From contig CAKZOC010000136.1 of NCBI GenBank assembly GCA_937136025.1, positions 1 to 43,753 on the forward strand: DNA of 43,753 nucleotides, given 5' to 3'. This document shows positions 19,539-29,596 of this stretch, piece after piece. The stretch's first letter is position 1. Each line of letters starts with the position of its first letter. The DNA comes from an uncultured Bacteroidota bacterium (GTDB lineage: Bacteria > Bacteroidota > Bacteroidia > Flavobacteriales > Flavobacteriaceae). A model generated the notes under the pieces. That model had not been told where the DNA came from. It did not search any database and worked only from the letters and a program-made list of their open reading frames with translations. The position numbers were made by a program, and so were the translations under genes.

Positions 19539-19752
19539 TAAAAAGGAAAAATCTCAGCTGAGACACGCGATTGAACTCTCTGGAATTGCGATTCAGATGG
19601 GGGTTATTATTTATTTAGCGGCTCAGGCCGGTATTTGGCTGGACACCCATTACCAAAACGAAAAACAAGTCCTGACGGCCATATGTACCATCCTGGGCGT
19701 GGGAATTTCACTTTGGGTAGTCCTGCGGCAACTCAAAAGATTCAATTCCTAA
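19522..19752 (+). CDS. atpZ: AtpZ/AtpI family F-ATPase-associated membrane protein
   Basis: 76 aa, two TM segments; IQMGVIIYLAAQAGIWLDTHYQNEKQVLTAICTILGVGISLWVVLRQLKRFN; upstream of atpB. Confidence 0.8.
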   Translation: MPKPPDKKEKSQLRHAIELSGIAIQMGVIIYLAAQAGIWLDTHYQNEKQVLTAICTILGVGISLWVVLRQLKRFNS

Positions 19753-20160
19753 ATGAAAAACATCAGCTTTCTGGGGCGTTGTCTGATCCTGTTGAGCCTC
19801 GTTCTGAGCATTTCTTTTGGGATTCACGCCTTAATGCGCACTTCCAACGGATTAAGTCCTTTCGGAGACCTGTTGGTATGGAGTTATCTGATCAATTTGG
19901 TACTTGCCTTCGGTATTGTGGTATTTATTCATAGCCTGCGCCATAAGATGAAGACTCAATTGGGCTTTCTCTTTATAGCCGGAAGCTTTTTGAAGTTCCT
20001 GCTCTTCTTTATTTTTTTCTACCCCTCCTTTACGGAAGACGAGCGGATCACCCAAAGTGAATTTTCAAGTTTTTTTGTCCCTTACTTTCTCGCCCTGCTT
20101 ATAGAGACCTATTTTACGGCCGTATTACTTAAAAATCTCGAAAAGGAAAACCCCTTATGA
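19753..20160 (+). CDS. ATP synthase operon-associated membrane protein (DUF6168-like)
   Basis: 135 aa, four predicted TM segments; position between atpZ and atpB, where atpI-like proteins sit. Confidence 0.65.
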   Translation: MKNISFLGRCLILLSLVLSISFGIHALMRTSNGLSPFGDLLVWSYLINLVLAFGIVVFIHSLRHKMKTQLGFLFIAGSFLKFLLFFIFFYPSFTEDERITQSEFSSFFVPYFLALLIETYFTAVLLKNLEKENPL

Positions 20161-20220
20161 CAGGGCTTTAGAGGGGTCAAAATAAAGCGTAAATGCTTTT
20201 TTCTTTTTCAGGGAATATCT

Positions 20221-20228
20221 TACATTTG
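20221..20228 (+). promoter_or_regulatory. Bacteroidota -7 promoter element TACATTTG upstream of atpB
   Basis: Exact TAnnTTTG 34 nt upstream of the atpB ATG. Confidence 0.45.
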
Positions 20229-20262
20229 CACCGATTTTTAGAGACCCTTAGATTCGAGTGTT

Positions 20263-21399
20263 ATGCAAAGTTCCTTTGTGAGTAATTTCCTGGTCGGCGT
20301 TTTCTTCTTTTGTTTAGGGCCGGTTTTGTTCGCCAAAGAGACCCCTTCTGAGTCCGGTGGACCTGCAGGCACAAAGGCTGAAATCAAAGAATACATCGCA
20401 CATCACCTTCAGGACTCTCATGACTTCTCCATCGCCTCTTATACCGATGACCAGGGGCATAAAGTACACTGGGGTTTTCCTCTGCCCGTGATCCTTTGGG
20501 ATAACGGACTAAAGGTTTTTTCCTCTTCTCTTTTTCACCATGGGGATACTGTGGCAGAAGTCGATGGAAATTATTACAAGCTGTACCATAATAAGATTTA
20601 CAAAACAGATTCGGAAGGCACTATTGTTTACGATGCCGAAGATCACCCGACCAATACAAAACCCCTCGATTTTTCGATTACCAAGAATGTCGTGATGATG
20701 CTGGTCACAGGGCTGCTCTTGTTGTGGCTGTTTACCAGTATGGCCCGGAAGTATGAAAAAAGCGGGGGAGTTCCCACCGGAGTTGCTAAATTTTTTGAGC
20801 CTATCGTCCTGTATATTCGAGACGATATCGCCATCCCAAATATCGGAGAGAAAAAGTACAGCCGGTATATGCCCTTTTTGCTGACCGTATTTTTCTTTAT
20901 CTGGTTCCTCAATATGTTTGGTCTGACCCCTTTGGGTGTAAACGTCACCGGGAATATTGCTGTGACTATGGCCCTGGCGCTGATCGTATTTTTAATGACC
21001 AATTTTACGGGAACCAAAGATTACTGGAAGCATATTTTTGATCCGCTTGGAGATGGAATGCCGTGGTATGGGAAAATGGTGATTTACATCATTCTGGTTC
21101 CGATTGAGATTTTGGGGATATTTATCAAACCGTTTGCACTGATGATTCGTCTCTACGCCAACATGACGGCGGGGCACGTAGTGCTTATGAGTCTGATCGG
21201 ACTGATCTTTATCTTTAAAAGTTGGGTCGGCGGGCCTTTGTCTTTCGGCCTGAGTTTCGCCATATCCCTTATAGAAGTTTTAGTTGCGCTATTGCAGGCT
21301 TATATTTTCACGATGTTATCTGCCCTTTATTTCGGTTTTGCCGCTGAAGAGCACGATCACGATCACGATCATGAAGAGCCTGTGCTGGAGCACCTTTAG
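20263..21399 (+). CDS. atpB: F0F1 ATP synthase subunit a, with extended N-terminal domain
   Basis: LIRLYANMTAGHVVLMSLIGLIF (conserved Arg helix), ISLIEVLVALLQAYIFTMLSALYF; C-terminal EEHDHDHDHEE. Confidence 0.95.
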   Translation: MQSSFVSNFLVGVFFFCLGPVLFAKETPSESGGPAGTKAEIKEYIAHHLQDSHDFSIASYTDDQGHKVHWGFPLPVILWDNGLKVFSSSLFHHGDTVAEVDGNYYKLYHNKIYKTDSEGTIVYDAEDHPTNTKPLDFSITKNVVMMLVTGLLLLWLFTSMARKYEKSGGVPTGVAKFFEPIVLYIRDDIAIPNIGEKKYSRYMPFLLTVFFFIWFLNMFGLTPLGVNVTGNIAVTMALALIVFLMTNFTGTKDYWKHIFDPLGDGMPWYGKMVIYIILVPIEILGIFIKPFALMIRLYANMTAGHVVLMSLIGLIFIFKSWVGGPLSFGLSFAISLIEVLVALLQAYIFTMLSALYFGFAAEEHDHDHDHEEPVLEHL

Positions 21400-21421
21400 T
21401 GTTTTGAGTTGTATTGTTTAA

Positions 21422-21631
<210 letters not shown>

Positions 21632-21712
21632 AACCTACAGATTGCTCAGGCAGTCCATACGGTTGGTATGGATTGCCGGGCTTTATGGAAGAACATAAAA
21701 CCTCGGGAAACC

Positions 21713-22213
21713 ATGGAAAAATTAATTAACGAATTTTCAATAGGGCTTTTCTTTTGGCAGATTATTCTGTTTGTCCTGCTTTTACTCTTACTCCACAAGT
21801 TTGCATGGAAACCCATATTGCGGGCCGTTTCTGAGCGGGAAGAAGGCATTAAGGATGCACTGGCTGCCGCAGAGAACGCCAAGAAGGAAATGCAGAATGT
21901 CTCTGCGGACAATGACAGATTGCTTCAGGAGGCGCGTGCAGAACGCGAAGCCATGCTTAAGGAAGCTCGGGAGATTCGCGAAAAAATGGTAGCGGATGCC
22001 AAAATCCTGGCACAGGAAGAAGGAGATAAAATTATCAAGCAAGCTCAGTTGAGCATTGAAGGCGAAAAGAAGGCGGCCATTGCAGATATCAAAAGCCAGG
22101 TGGCCTCGCTCTCTGTGGAGATTGCCGAAAAGGTACTTCAGGGTCAGCTTGACAATAAGGACAAGCAACTGAAACTGGTGGATGAACTGGTGGATGAAAT
22201 CAAATTGAAATAA
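21713..22213 (+). CDS. atpF: F0F1 ATP synthase subunit b
   Basis: MEKLINEFSIGLFFWQIILFVLLLLLLHKFAWKPI followed by a long charged coiled coil; internal ATG chosen. Confidence 0.95.
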   Translation: MEKLINEFSIGLFFWQIILFVLLLLLLHKFAWKPILRAVSEREEGIKDALAAAENAKKEMQNVSADNDRLLQEARAEREAMLKEAREIREKMVADAKILAQEEGDKIIKQAQLSIEGEKKAAIADIKSQVASLSVEIAEKVLQGQLDNKDKQLKLVDELVDEIKLK

Positions 22214-22216
22214 GCG

Positions 22217-22753
22217 ATGAGCGAACATCGAGCCGCATATCGTTATGCCAAAGCACTCATGGACCTCGCTGTAGAACAGGGTCAGGTGAGTGGTATGGAA
22301 AAGGACATGCACCTGATCCTGGATACGATTCAGGAAAACGAATCTTTGAGAGATGTGCTCAGCAGTCCAACCCTTATAGGTGTCGATAAGAAGAATGCCC
22401 TGAAAACGCTTTTCAAGGGAGCACAGCCCCTGACGATGGAGTTGTTTAACCTGCTGGCGACCAATAAGAGGATAGGTATTCTGAAAGGAATCGCTGAGCA
22501 GTTTATTGCGCTCTTTGAACAGATGCAGGGACACGAGGTAGCCACCGTAGTAACGGCAACGCCCCTCAATAAAGCTTTGGAAGCAAAACTCTTGAAGAAA
22601 CTCGAGGAAATCAGCGGTAAGGAAGTGACCCTTGAGAACGAAATCGACACCGATCTGATCGGAGGATTTATTTTACGGGTAGGGGATTTGGAATACAATG
22701 CCAGTCTGTCCGGGAAGCTCGAAAAATTAGAACGAAAACTATTAAGTACATAA
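22217..22753 (+). CDS. atpH: F0F1 ATP synthase subunit delta
   Basis: HRAAYRYAKALMDLAVEQGQV; C-terminal DTDLIGGFILRVGDLEYNASLSGKLEKLERKLL. Confidence 0.95.
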   Translation: MSEHRAAYRYAKALMDLAVEQGQVSGMEKDMHLILDTIQENESLRDVLSSPTLIGVDKKNALKTLFKGAQPLTMELFNLLATNKRIGILKGIAEQFIALFEQMQGHEVATVVTATPLNKALEAKLLKKLEEISGKEVTLENEIDTDLIGGFILRVGDLEYNASLSGKLEKLERKLLST

Positions 22754-22804
22754 ACGGATATATCGAATCCCAGCAGGCGGATTCATTAATTATACCTATT
22801 GAAC

Positions 22805-24385
22805 ATGGCAGGAATTAAAGCCGCTGAGGTATCAGCAATCTTAAAGGAGCAGTTATCAGGATTTGAAGCAACAGCAACCCTGGACGAGGTGGGTACTGTA
22901 CTCCAGGTAGGAGACGGGATCGCACGCGTTTATGGTCTTTCCAATGCCCAATACGGCGAGCTCGTGTCTTTTGACGGAGGCCTGGAGGGAATTGTACTGA
23001 ACCTCGAAGAGGACAATGTAGGGGTGGTTCTTTTAGGACCTTCCCGACAAATTGTCGAAGGAGCCACAGTTAAAAGAACCCAGCGGATTGCCTCTATTAA
23101 AGTTGGAGAAGGCATCGTTGGCCGTGTGGTCGATAGTCTTGGAACTCCTATCGACGGGAAAGGCGCCATTACCGGAGATCTTTTTGAAATGCCACTGGAG
23201 CGGAAAGCTCCCGGGGTTATTTTCAGGCAGCCCGTGAATGAGCCGCTTCAAACCGGTGTTAAGGCCATTGATGCCATGATTCCTATTGGCCGGGGACAGC
23301 GAGAACTTGTGATCGGAGACCGGCAGACAGGGAAGACTACTGTTTGTATTGATACGATTATCAATCAGAAGGAATTTTACGATGCGGGAGAGCCCGTATA
23401 TTGTATCTACGTAGCTATTGGACAAAAGGCTTCAACAGTTGCCGCCATCGCCAAGACCCTTGAAGATAAAGGAGCACTGGCCTATACCACTATCGTGGCA
23501 GCCAATGCATCCGATCCTGCTCCTATGCAGGTATATGCTCCTTTTGCCGGAGCGGCTATCGGAGAGTATTTCCGGGATACCGGGCGTCCTGCCCTGATTA
23601 TTTACGATGATCTCTCCAAGCAGGCTGTTGCCTATCGGGAAGTTTCTCTTCTGCTCAGACGTCCACCGGGGCGGGAAGCCTATCCCGGGGATGTGTTTTA
23701 CCTGCACTCCCGCCTTCTGGAGCGCGCGGCCAAAGTTATTAATGACGATGGGATCGCTCAAAAAATGAATGATCTTCCCAACAGCCTTAAAGATCGTGTT
23801 AAGGGTGGAGGATCTCTGACGGCACTCCCCATTATTGAGACTCAGGCGGGAGATGTTTCTGCCTATATCCCGACGAACGTTATTTCGATCACGGACGGGC
23901 AGATATTTTTAGAGCAGGATCTCTTTAACCAGGGGGTTCGTCCCGCGATCAACGTGGGGATTTCAGTTTCCCGGGTGGGTGGATCTGCTCAGATTAAATC
24001 GATGAAAAAGGTAGCGGGAACCCTAAAACTCGACCAGGCCCAGTTCCGCGAATTGGAGGCATTCTCCAAATTCGGCTCGGATCTGGATGCTGCGACGCTC
24101 AATGTAATTGAGAAGGGACGACGAAATGTTGAAATTCTCAAGCAAGCTCAAAACGACCCATTTACGGTAGAAGATCAGGTTGCCATTATATACGCAGGCT
24201 CCAAAAACTTACTTCGCGATGTTCCTGTCGAGAAGGTGAAGGAGTTTGAGCGTGATTTTATCGAGTTCCTGAACGCCAAACACCGGGATGTTCTGGATTT
24301 ATTAAAGCAGGGGAAACTCACCGATGAAATCACCGATACGCTGATGGCGGTGTGTAAGGATCTTGCGGCCAAGTATAAGGCCTAA
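22805..24385 (+). CDS. atpA: F0F1 ATP synthase subunit alpha
   Basis: [11 protein letters not shown]-loop; [26 protein letters not shown]; start set at ATG 22805. Confidence 0.97.
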   Translation: MAGIKAAEVSAILKEQLSGFEATATLDEVGTVLQVGDGIARVYGLSNAQYGELVSFDGGLEGIVLNLEEDNVGVVLLGPSRQIVEGATVKRTQRIASIKVGEGIVGRVVDSLGTPIDGKGAITGDLFEMPLERKAPGVIFRQPVNEPLQTGVKAIDAMIPIGRGQRELVIGDRQTGKTTVCIDTIINQKEFYDAGEPVYCIYVAIGQKASTVAAIAKTLEDKGALAYTTIVAANASDPAPMQVYAPFAGAAIGEYFRDTGRPALIIYDDLSKQAVAYREVSLLLRRPPGREAYPGDVFYLHSRLLERAAKVINDDGIAQKMNDLPNSLKDRVKGGGSLTALPIIETQAGDVSAYIPTNVISITDGQIFLEQDLFNQGVRPAINVGISVSRVGGSAQIKSMKKVAGTLKLDQAQFRELEAFSKFGSDLDAATLNVIEKGRRNVEILKQAQNDPFTVEDQVAIIYAGSKNLLRDVPVEKVKEFERDFIEFLNAKHRDVLDLLKQGKLTDEITDTLMAVCKDLAAKYKA

Positions 24386-24403
24386 GAAACGACAGACGGA
24401 ACT

Positions 24404-25270
24404 ATGCCAAACTTAAAGGAAATACGAAATCGTATCGCATCGGTCTCTTCGACCATGCAGATTACCAGTGCCATGAAAATGGTATCTGCTGCCAAGTTGA
24501 AGAAAGCCCAGGATGCGATTACGGCCATGCGTCCCTATTCGGATAAGTTATCGGAATTACTGCGGGACCTCAGTGCCAATCTGGATGGAGATACCGCCAG
24601 CGCTTATGCCGATGTTCGGAAGGTTGAAAAAGTTCTGATTGTTTCTGTGAGTTCCAACCGGGGCCTTTGTGGTGCGTTTAATTCGAACATCGTTAAACAA
24701 AGTGTTTCCCTTTTACAGGGTGAATATGGGAACAAACAGGTAGATTTTGTCACCATAGGAAAGAAAGTGGACGATTTGCTTCGCAAAAGGCACACCGTTG
24801 TTTCCAATCACAATGAAGTATACGACAATCTCACTTTTGATGAGGTGGCGCCAATAGCAGAAAGCCTGATGGCCCATTTTACAGAAGGACGTTACGATCG
24901 TATTCTGCTCGTATACAATCGCTTTAAGAATGCGGCGACTCAGATAGTAATCACGGAGCAATTCCTCCCGATAGAAGCGGCCCGGGAAGTTTCCGGACAG
25001 CAGGGGACGGCGGATTATATTTTTGAGCCCTCTGAAGCTGAAATTGTGGAGCAACTCATCCCAAAATCCCTGAAAACACAATTGTTTAAGGCGATACGGG
25101 ATTCATACGCAGGAGAACATGGAGCCCGGATGACCGCTATGCACAAAGCCACGGATAATGCCGGAGATTTAAAAGACCAGCTCACCCTTACTTATAACAA
25201 GGCGCGTCAGGCGGCCATTACCAATGAGATCCTTGAGATTGTCGGGGGTGCAGAAGCCCTTAATAATTAG
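24404..25270 (+). CDS. atpG: F0F1 ATP synthase subunit gamma
   Basis: MPNLKEIRNRIASVSSTMQITSAMKMVSAAKLKKAQ; SNRGLCGAFNSNI; C-terminal YNKARQAAITNEILEIVGGAEAL. Confidence 0.97.
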   Translation: MPNLKEIRNRIASVSSTMQITSAMKMVSAAKLKKAQDAITAMRPYSDKLSELLRDLSANLDGDTASAYADVRKVEKVLIVSVSSNRGLCGAFNSNIVKQSVSLLQGEYGNKQVDFVTIGKKVDDLLRKRHTVVSNHNEVYDNLTFDEVAPIAESLMAHFTEGRYDRILLVYNRFKNAATQIVITEQFLPIEAAREVSGQQGTADYIFEPSEAEIVEQLIPKSLKTQLFKAIRDSYAGEHGARMTAMHKATDNAGDLKDQLTLTYNKARQAAITNEILEIVGGAEALNN

Positions 25271-25290
25271 ATCGATGTGGTTGATATATA

Positions 25291-25320
25291 AAAAACCCCG
25301 GCCCAGGCCGGGGTTTTTTT
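25291..25320 (+). terminator. Strong intrinsic terminator after atpG
   Basis: Perfect stem AAAAACCCCGGCC-CA-GGCCGGGGTTTTT with T-run. Confidence 0.95.
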
Positions 25321-25429
25321 GTTGTGCTTACCGATTTCCGGGATGTCACAAGGGTCATAAAAGGCCCGTGCCGGGTTTTGGCATCAATTTTGGAAAGGTA
25401 TCTTTACAAACCCTGAGAATTTTTGATTT

Positions 25430-25945
25430 ATGAGAACCTCTTTCTACTTTTCCCTCTTACTTATAGTCACTGGCCTGATGAGCTGCAGTTCGCAACGAAA
25501 AATACAAACAGAAGCCTCATTTACCGTGGAGCGGCCCACCGTGGAGTATTGGGTAGGCGGAAGGGAGGAAAGCGGAACCCAGATGCGATTTCAGGCGCGC
25601 TGGAATCCCATAGACCCCTCAGCGATCACTCTGGATTCGCTCTATTTCAGGGGGAGGGCGATGAAGGCAGAATCGAAAGAAACGGAAACAGGTTTCCTGA
25701 TTACGGCTACTTTTATTGAAAACTTGCCTAAATATGACATCATTATGCACGCCGATGCCCGGAAGGAGGTTGGGAATCAACCTCCAAAACGCCTGACTTC
25801 AGGCAAGGATTTTCCTTTTGACCTGGGTACGGACGAAGCCGTACTCTCCTATCTGGAGGGGAATTCCTCAAAAAAGCGCTATTACAGGATTAGCGGTGTC
25901 GTTGAAAAACAAGGTCGCATTTCCCCGGGAAGGACAAAGAACTAA
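25430..25945 (+). CDS. Putative lipoprotein of unknown function
   Basis: 171 aa; lipobox LMSC in MRTSFYFSLLLIVTGLMSCSSQRK. Confidence 0.65.
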   Translation: MRTSFYFSLLLIVTGLMSCSSQRKIQTEASFTVERPTVEYWVGGREESGTQMRFQARWNPIDPSAITLDSLYFRGRAMKAESKETETGFLITATFIENLPKYDIIMHADARKEVGNQPPKRLTSGKDFPFDLGTDEAVLSYLEGNSSKKRYYRISGVVEKQGRISPGRTKN

Positions 25946-26000
25946 CTTTGCAGGCTCTTTCTAAATGCCTAATTTAGATAAAGATCTAACGCCCTCCTAG

Positions 26001-27461
26001 TTGAAGCTTTTCAGGAAACTCTTCAAGCAGACATTCATTTATGGCCTTGCCACGGTGCTGCCCAGAATGCTTTCCTTTCTGTTGCTTCCCCTGTATTCCG
26101 CAGTGATGCCCCCGGAGCTCTATGGTGAGGTTTCCCTTGTTTTTGTTTGGTTTGCCATTTTCAATGTCCTTCTGGCCTATGGAATGGAAACGGCTTTTTT
26201 TCGCTTTTATACGCGCGAACCGGACCAGGAGCGGGTGCATGCCACCTCACTGATCTCTATAGGAGCCTCCACTTTAGTGTTTCTGATAACCTTTCTGCTT
26301 TTCTGGGAACCCCTCTCCGGCCTTCTGAATATAGACCCGAGGTACATGGGCTATTTTATTGGGATACTGTGCCTGGATGCCCTGGTGATCATACCCTTTG
26401 CCCGCTTAAGAGCTACGGAGCAACCTGCGGTTTATGCCATGGTCAAAATTGCGAATATCTGTGTAAACCTCGGGTTTAATCTGTTCTTTTTACTCCTGCT
26501 TCCTAAACTGGCAGCCGGCGATTCAGCGGGTGTTTGGGAAGCCTTATACCGCCCTGATTTTGAAGTGAATTACATCCTGATTTCCAATCTGATTGCCAGT
26601 GGCATCACCCTGTTAATTCTGAGCGGGAATTACTTTAAGATGCGTTTTGAGTTCGACAGGGCTCTTTTCAAACGCATGCTCAAATACGGCTTTCCGATTA
26701 TGATTGCGGGCATTGCTTTTACTATAAATGAAGTTTTCGACAAATACCTGCTCACGGAACTGCTGCCTGAAGATATTGCAAAGGCAGAGATGGGGAAATA
26801 CGCCGCCTGTTATCGGTTGGCGATGTTTATGACACTATTCGCTACAGCTTTTCGCCTGGGGATTGAACCTTTTTTCTTCAGCCACTCCAGCTCAGAGAAC
26901 CCCAGGAAAGCATATGCTCAAATCACAAATTATTTTGTGGTCCTCGGGAGTGTCATCCTGCTTGGGGTCGTTGTTTTTGCCGACGTGTTGAAAGTGCTTT
27001 TCGTGCGCGATGAGGCGTATTGGGAGGCCATGGCCATTGTACCCATAATATTACTGGCCAGTTTTTTTCTGGGGATTTATCACAATTTGTCCGTGTGGTA
27101 TAAGGTGACGGACAGAACCCGATTTGGAGCGATTATTTCCATTGTGGGAGCTGTAGTCACCATTACAATTAACTTCCTCTTTATCCCGGAGTACAGCTAC
27201 TTTGCATCTGCCTGGGCTACACTTGCGGCCTATGCCAGCATGGTATTGCTTTCCTTTTACTGGGGGAGGAAATACTACCCGGTTCCCTACAACCTCCGCA
27301 AGATCTTTTTCTATATGGGTATCTCCATATCATTCTCGGTGCTTTCTTTCTATGTTTTTAACAGGAATCTCTTCATCGGCCTGCTCTTACTTTTAGTATT
27401 TTTGGGGTTGTTATACCGACTTGAAAAGGAGGTTTTGATAAAATTAATCAGAGGAAAATGA
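26001..27461 (+). CDS. Wzx-like oligosaccharide flippase / polysaccharide biosynthesis membrane protein
   Basis: TTG start; 486 aa, ~12-14 [61 protein letters not shown]. Confidence 0.88.
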   Translation: MKLFRKLFKQTFIYGLATVLPRMLSFLLLPLYSAVMPPELYGEVSLVFVWFAIFNVLLAYGMETAFFRFYTREPDQERVHATSLISIGASTLVFLITFLLFWEPLSGLLNIDPRYMGYFIGILCLDALVIIPFARLRATEQPAVYAMVKIANICVNLGFNLFFLLLLPKLAAGDSAGVWEALYRPDFEVNYILISNLIASGITLLILSGNYFKMRFEFDRALFKRMLKYGFPIMIAGIAFTINEVFDKYLLTELLPEDIAKAEMGKYAACYRLAMFMTLFATAFRLGIEPFFFSHSSSENPRKAYAQITNYFVVLGSVILLGVVVFADVLKVLFVRDEAYWEAMAIVPIILLASFFLGIYHNLSVWYKVTDRTRFGAIISIVGAVVTITINFLFIPEYSYFASAWATLAAYASMVLLSFYWGRKYYPVPYNLRKIFFYMGISISFSVLSFYVFNRNLFIGLLLLLVFLGLLYRLEKEVLIKLIRGK

Positions 27462-27892
27462 AGGTCAGAATAATCAATAAATCGTCCAATGAACTCCCGT
27501 CGTATCAAACGGAGGCCTCGGCCGGAATGGACCTGAGGGCGGAGTTAGATGAGGCGGTTCAACTGGCTCCCCTCGAGCGGGCTGTCATCGGCACAGGACT
27601 ATATATGGAATTACCGGCAGGTTTTGAAGCCCAGATTCGACCCCGGAGTGGCCTGGCCGCTAAAAAGGGAATTAGTGTATTGAACAGCCCCGGGACTATT
27701 GATGCGGATTACCGCGGTGAGATTGGCGTAATTCTTGTAAACATATCTAATGAACCTGTGCGTATTGAGCATGGGGAGCGGATTGCTCAAATGGTGATCA
27801 GCCGTTTCGAACAGGCGCGTTGGGAAGAAGTGGAGGTGCTTTCACAGACCGAGCGCGGAAGTGGGGGCTTTGGGAGTACCGGAGTGCGCTAA
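27458..27892 (+). CDS. dut: dUTP diphosphatase
   Basis: [57 protein letters not shown]. Confidence 0.97.
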   Translation: MKVRIINKSSNELPSYQTEASAGMDLRAELDEAVQLAPLERAVIGTGLYMELPAGFEAQIRPRSGLAAKKGISVLNSPGTIDADYRGEIGVILVNISNEPVRIEHGERIAQMVISRFEQARWEEVEVLSQTERGSGGFGSTGVR

Positions 27893-27911
27893 CACAAAGC
27901 GAAAACAGGAG

Positions 27912-28826
27912 ATGAAGGGTCAATGGATTTTATGGGTGCTATTGCTGATGTTAGGGTCCGGAATGACCTATGGGCAGGAGGAAGGAAGTGCAGAATTGTT
28001 TACAGAATCCTACACAGACCAGTTTCAGGAGGCTTTTTTTGAGGCTTTGAAACAAAAGGGGATTGAGAATTACGATCGGGCCGAGGCACTGATGCTCGAA
28101 GCTAAGAAGTTCGATCCGGACAATCCGGTTGTGGATTTCGAACTGGCGCGAATCCTGAATCAGGCTAAGGCATACAGGCGGGCCACCCCATACGCCCTGA
28201 AAGCCTTGCAATCGGACCCTTCTCAATACTGGTACATGGACACCTTTATGAAGGCCCTTAACCCTCAGAGAATGAATCCTGAGGCCTTTGCTTCAGAATT
28301 GCCTTTGGAGGAGCCGGCATTCAGGTTAAATCTGGCACGATGGTATATGTCTGAAGGTCTTTATGACAAAGCGAAAACCCAGCTCTCACCATTATCAGGT
28401 CTGGAGGAAGCGCGGTGGTTGGAGCAGGAAATTAGCGTTCTGGAATCCATAAAGGAACCGGCAATATCAGACCATCAGGACAAAGAGTCCGGGCCATCCG
28501 AAGACCGTCGCACAGTCGCCTCCCTGGAGTCCCGTATGGAGGCGCTCATCATATCGGAGGACTGGAAGGCACTGGAGGATGAAAGTGCCGAAGCCCTGGA
28601 GCTTTTTCCATTGCAACCTTACTTTTACTACAGCGAGGCGCTGGCGGTACTGCGTCAGGGACGGCCGGAGAAAGCCCTGGAATTTTTAAAAGAAGGTGAG
28701 GGTTTTATTCTCGAGCCTTCAGAAAGTGCGCAAAAGATATACAGGACCTTTGTAGAGACGTATAACGCTCTGGGGACTCCTGAAAAGGCCAAAAAATATC
28801 TGGATAAATTAAAGTCGGGTTTGTGA
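27912..28826 (+). CDS. Secreted tetratricopeptide repeat protein
   Basis: Signal peptide MKGQWILWVLLLMLGSGMTYGQ; TPR-like repeats; operon with DUF4292 and M23 genes. Confidence 0.75.
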   Translation: MKGQWILWVLLLMLGSGMTYGQEEGSAELFTESYTDQFQEAFFEALKQKGIENYDRAEALMLEAKKFDPDNPVVDFELARILNQAKAYRRATPYALKALQSDPSQYWYMDTFMKALNPQRMNPEAFASELPLEEPAFRLNLARWYMSEGLYDKAKTQLSPLSGLEEARWLEQEISVLESIKEPAISDHQDKESGPSEDRRTVASLESRMEALIISEDWKALEDESAEALELFPLQPYFYYSEALAVLRQGRPEKALEFLKEGEGFILEPSESAQKIYRTFVETYNALGTPEKAKKYLDKLKSGL

Positions 28827-29596
28827 GACAGAAGTGTGTTTTTTCAGTAATGGTGATTCTCCTGCTGGCTTTAAGTTCATGTGGGAGCACTCGAACGGTG
28901 GCCGGAGGAAGTGTGGATGAACGCTTATCTATTAAAAATGTCATCCGGAATCACGAAGCGGCGGGTCTTCAGTTCAGGACGTTGAGCGGCCGGCTCGGCA
29001 TTGATTATTCCGACGGGGAAGACTCACAGCACGTAACCGTTTCCCTGAGGATGAAAAAGGATGAGGTCATTTGGCTGAGCGCACCCCTTGGAGTGATTAA
29101 AGTACTCATTACTCCCGGGCGCGTTTCTTTTTACAACAAACTCAACAACGAATATTTTGATGGAGATTATTCATACCTCAGTGAAATCCTGGGTTCTGAC
29201 GTGGATTTTGATAAAGTGCAGAATTTGCTTATCGGTAAGTCGCTGATGGATTTGGAAGGACGGAATTACAGTCTCCGGCACTCGGCCGAGGCCTATGAAA
29301 TACAGCCTAAAACGGCTTTGGAGCTCTATAAGTTTTTGATTAAAATTGAGCCGCAGCACTTCCGAACGGCCGCTCAGGAGATGGCGCAGCCCGAAATGAA
29401 TCGGATTATGGCAGTGCGATATACCCGTTATCAGGAGGTTCAGGGGCAGTTTTTGCCTGAAGCGGTGGAGATAGATGCCATTGAGGACGATGAGAAGATT
29501 AGCATTGGGATCGACTATAAACAGGTTGAACTAAACAGGGAGCTGCGCTTCCCTTACAAAATACCGAAAGGTTTTAACCCGGTAGCCTTACAGTGA
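28823..29596 (+). CDS. DUF4292 family lipoprotein (LolB-like fold suspected)
   Basis: GTG start; lipobox ALSSC; FRTLSGRLGIDYSDGEDSQHVTVSLRMKKDEVIWLSAPLGVIKVLITPGRVSFYNKLNNEYFDGDYSYL. Confidence 0.75.
   Translation: MRQKCVFSVMVILLLALSSCGSTRTVAGGSVDERLSIKNVIRNHEAAGLQFRTLSGRLGIDYSDGEDSQHVTVSLRMKKDEVIWLSAPLGVIKVLITPGRVSFYNKLNNEYFDGDYSYLSEILGSDVDFDKVQNLLIGKSLMDLEGRNYSLRHSAEAYEIQPKTALELYKFLIKIEPQHFRTAAQEMAQPEMNRIMAVRYTRYQEVQGQFLPEAVEIDAIEDDEKISIGIDYKQVELNRELRFPYKIPKGFNPVALQ

Noticed and set aside
21788-22534. 248-aa minus-strand ORF
   Set aside because: Antisense to atpF and atpH; composition typical of a shadow ORF of coiled-coil coding sequence.
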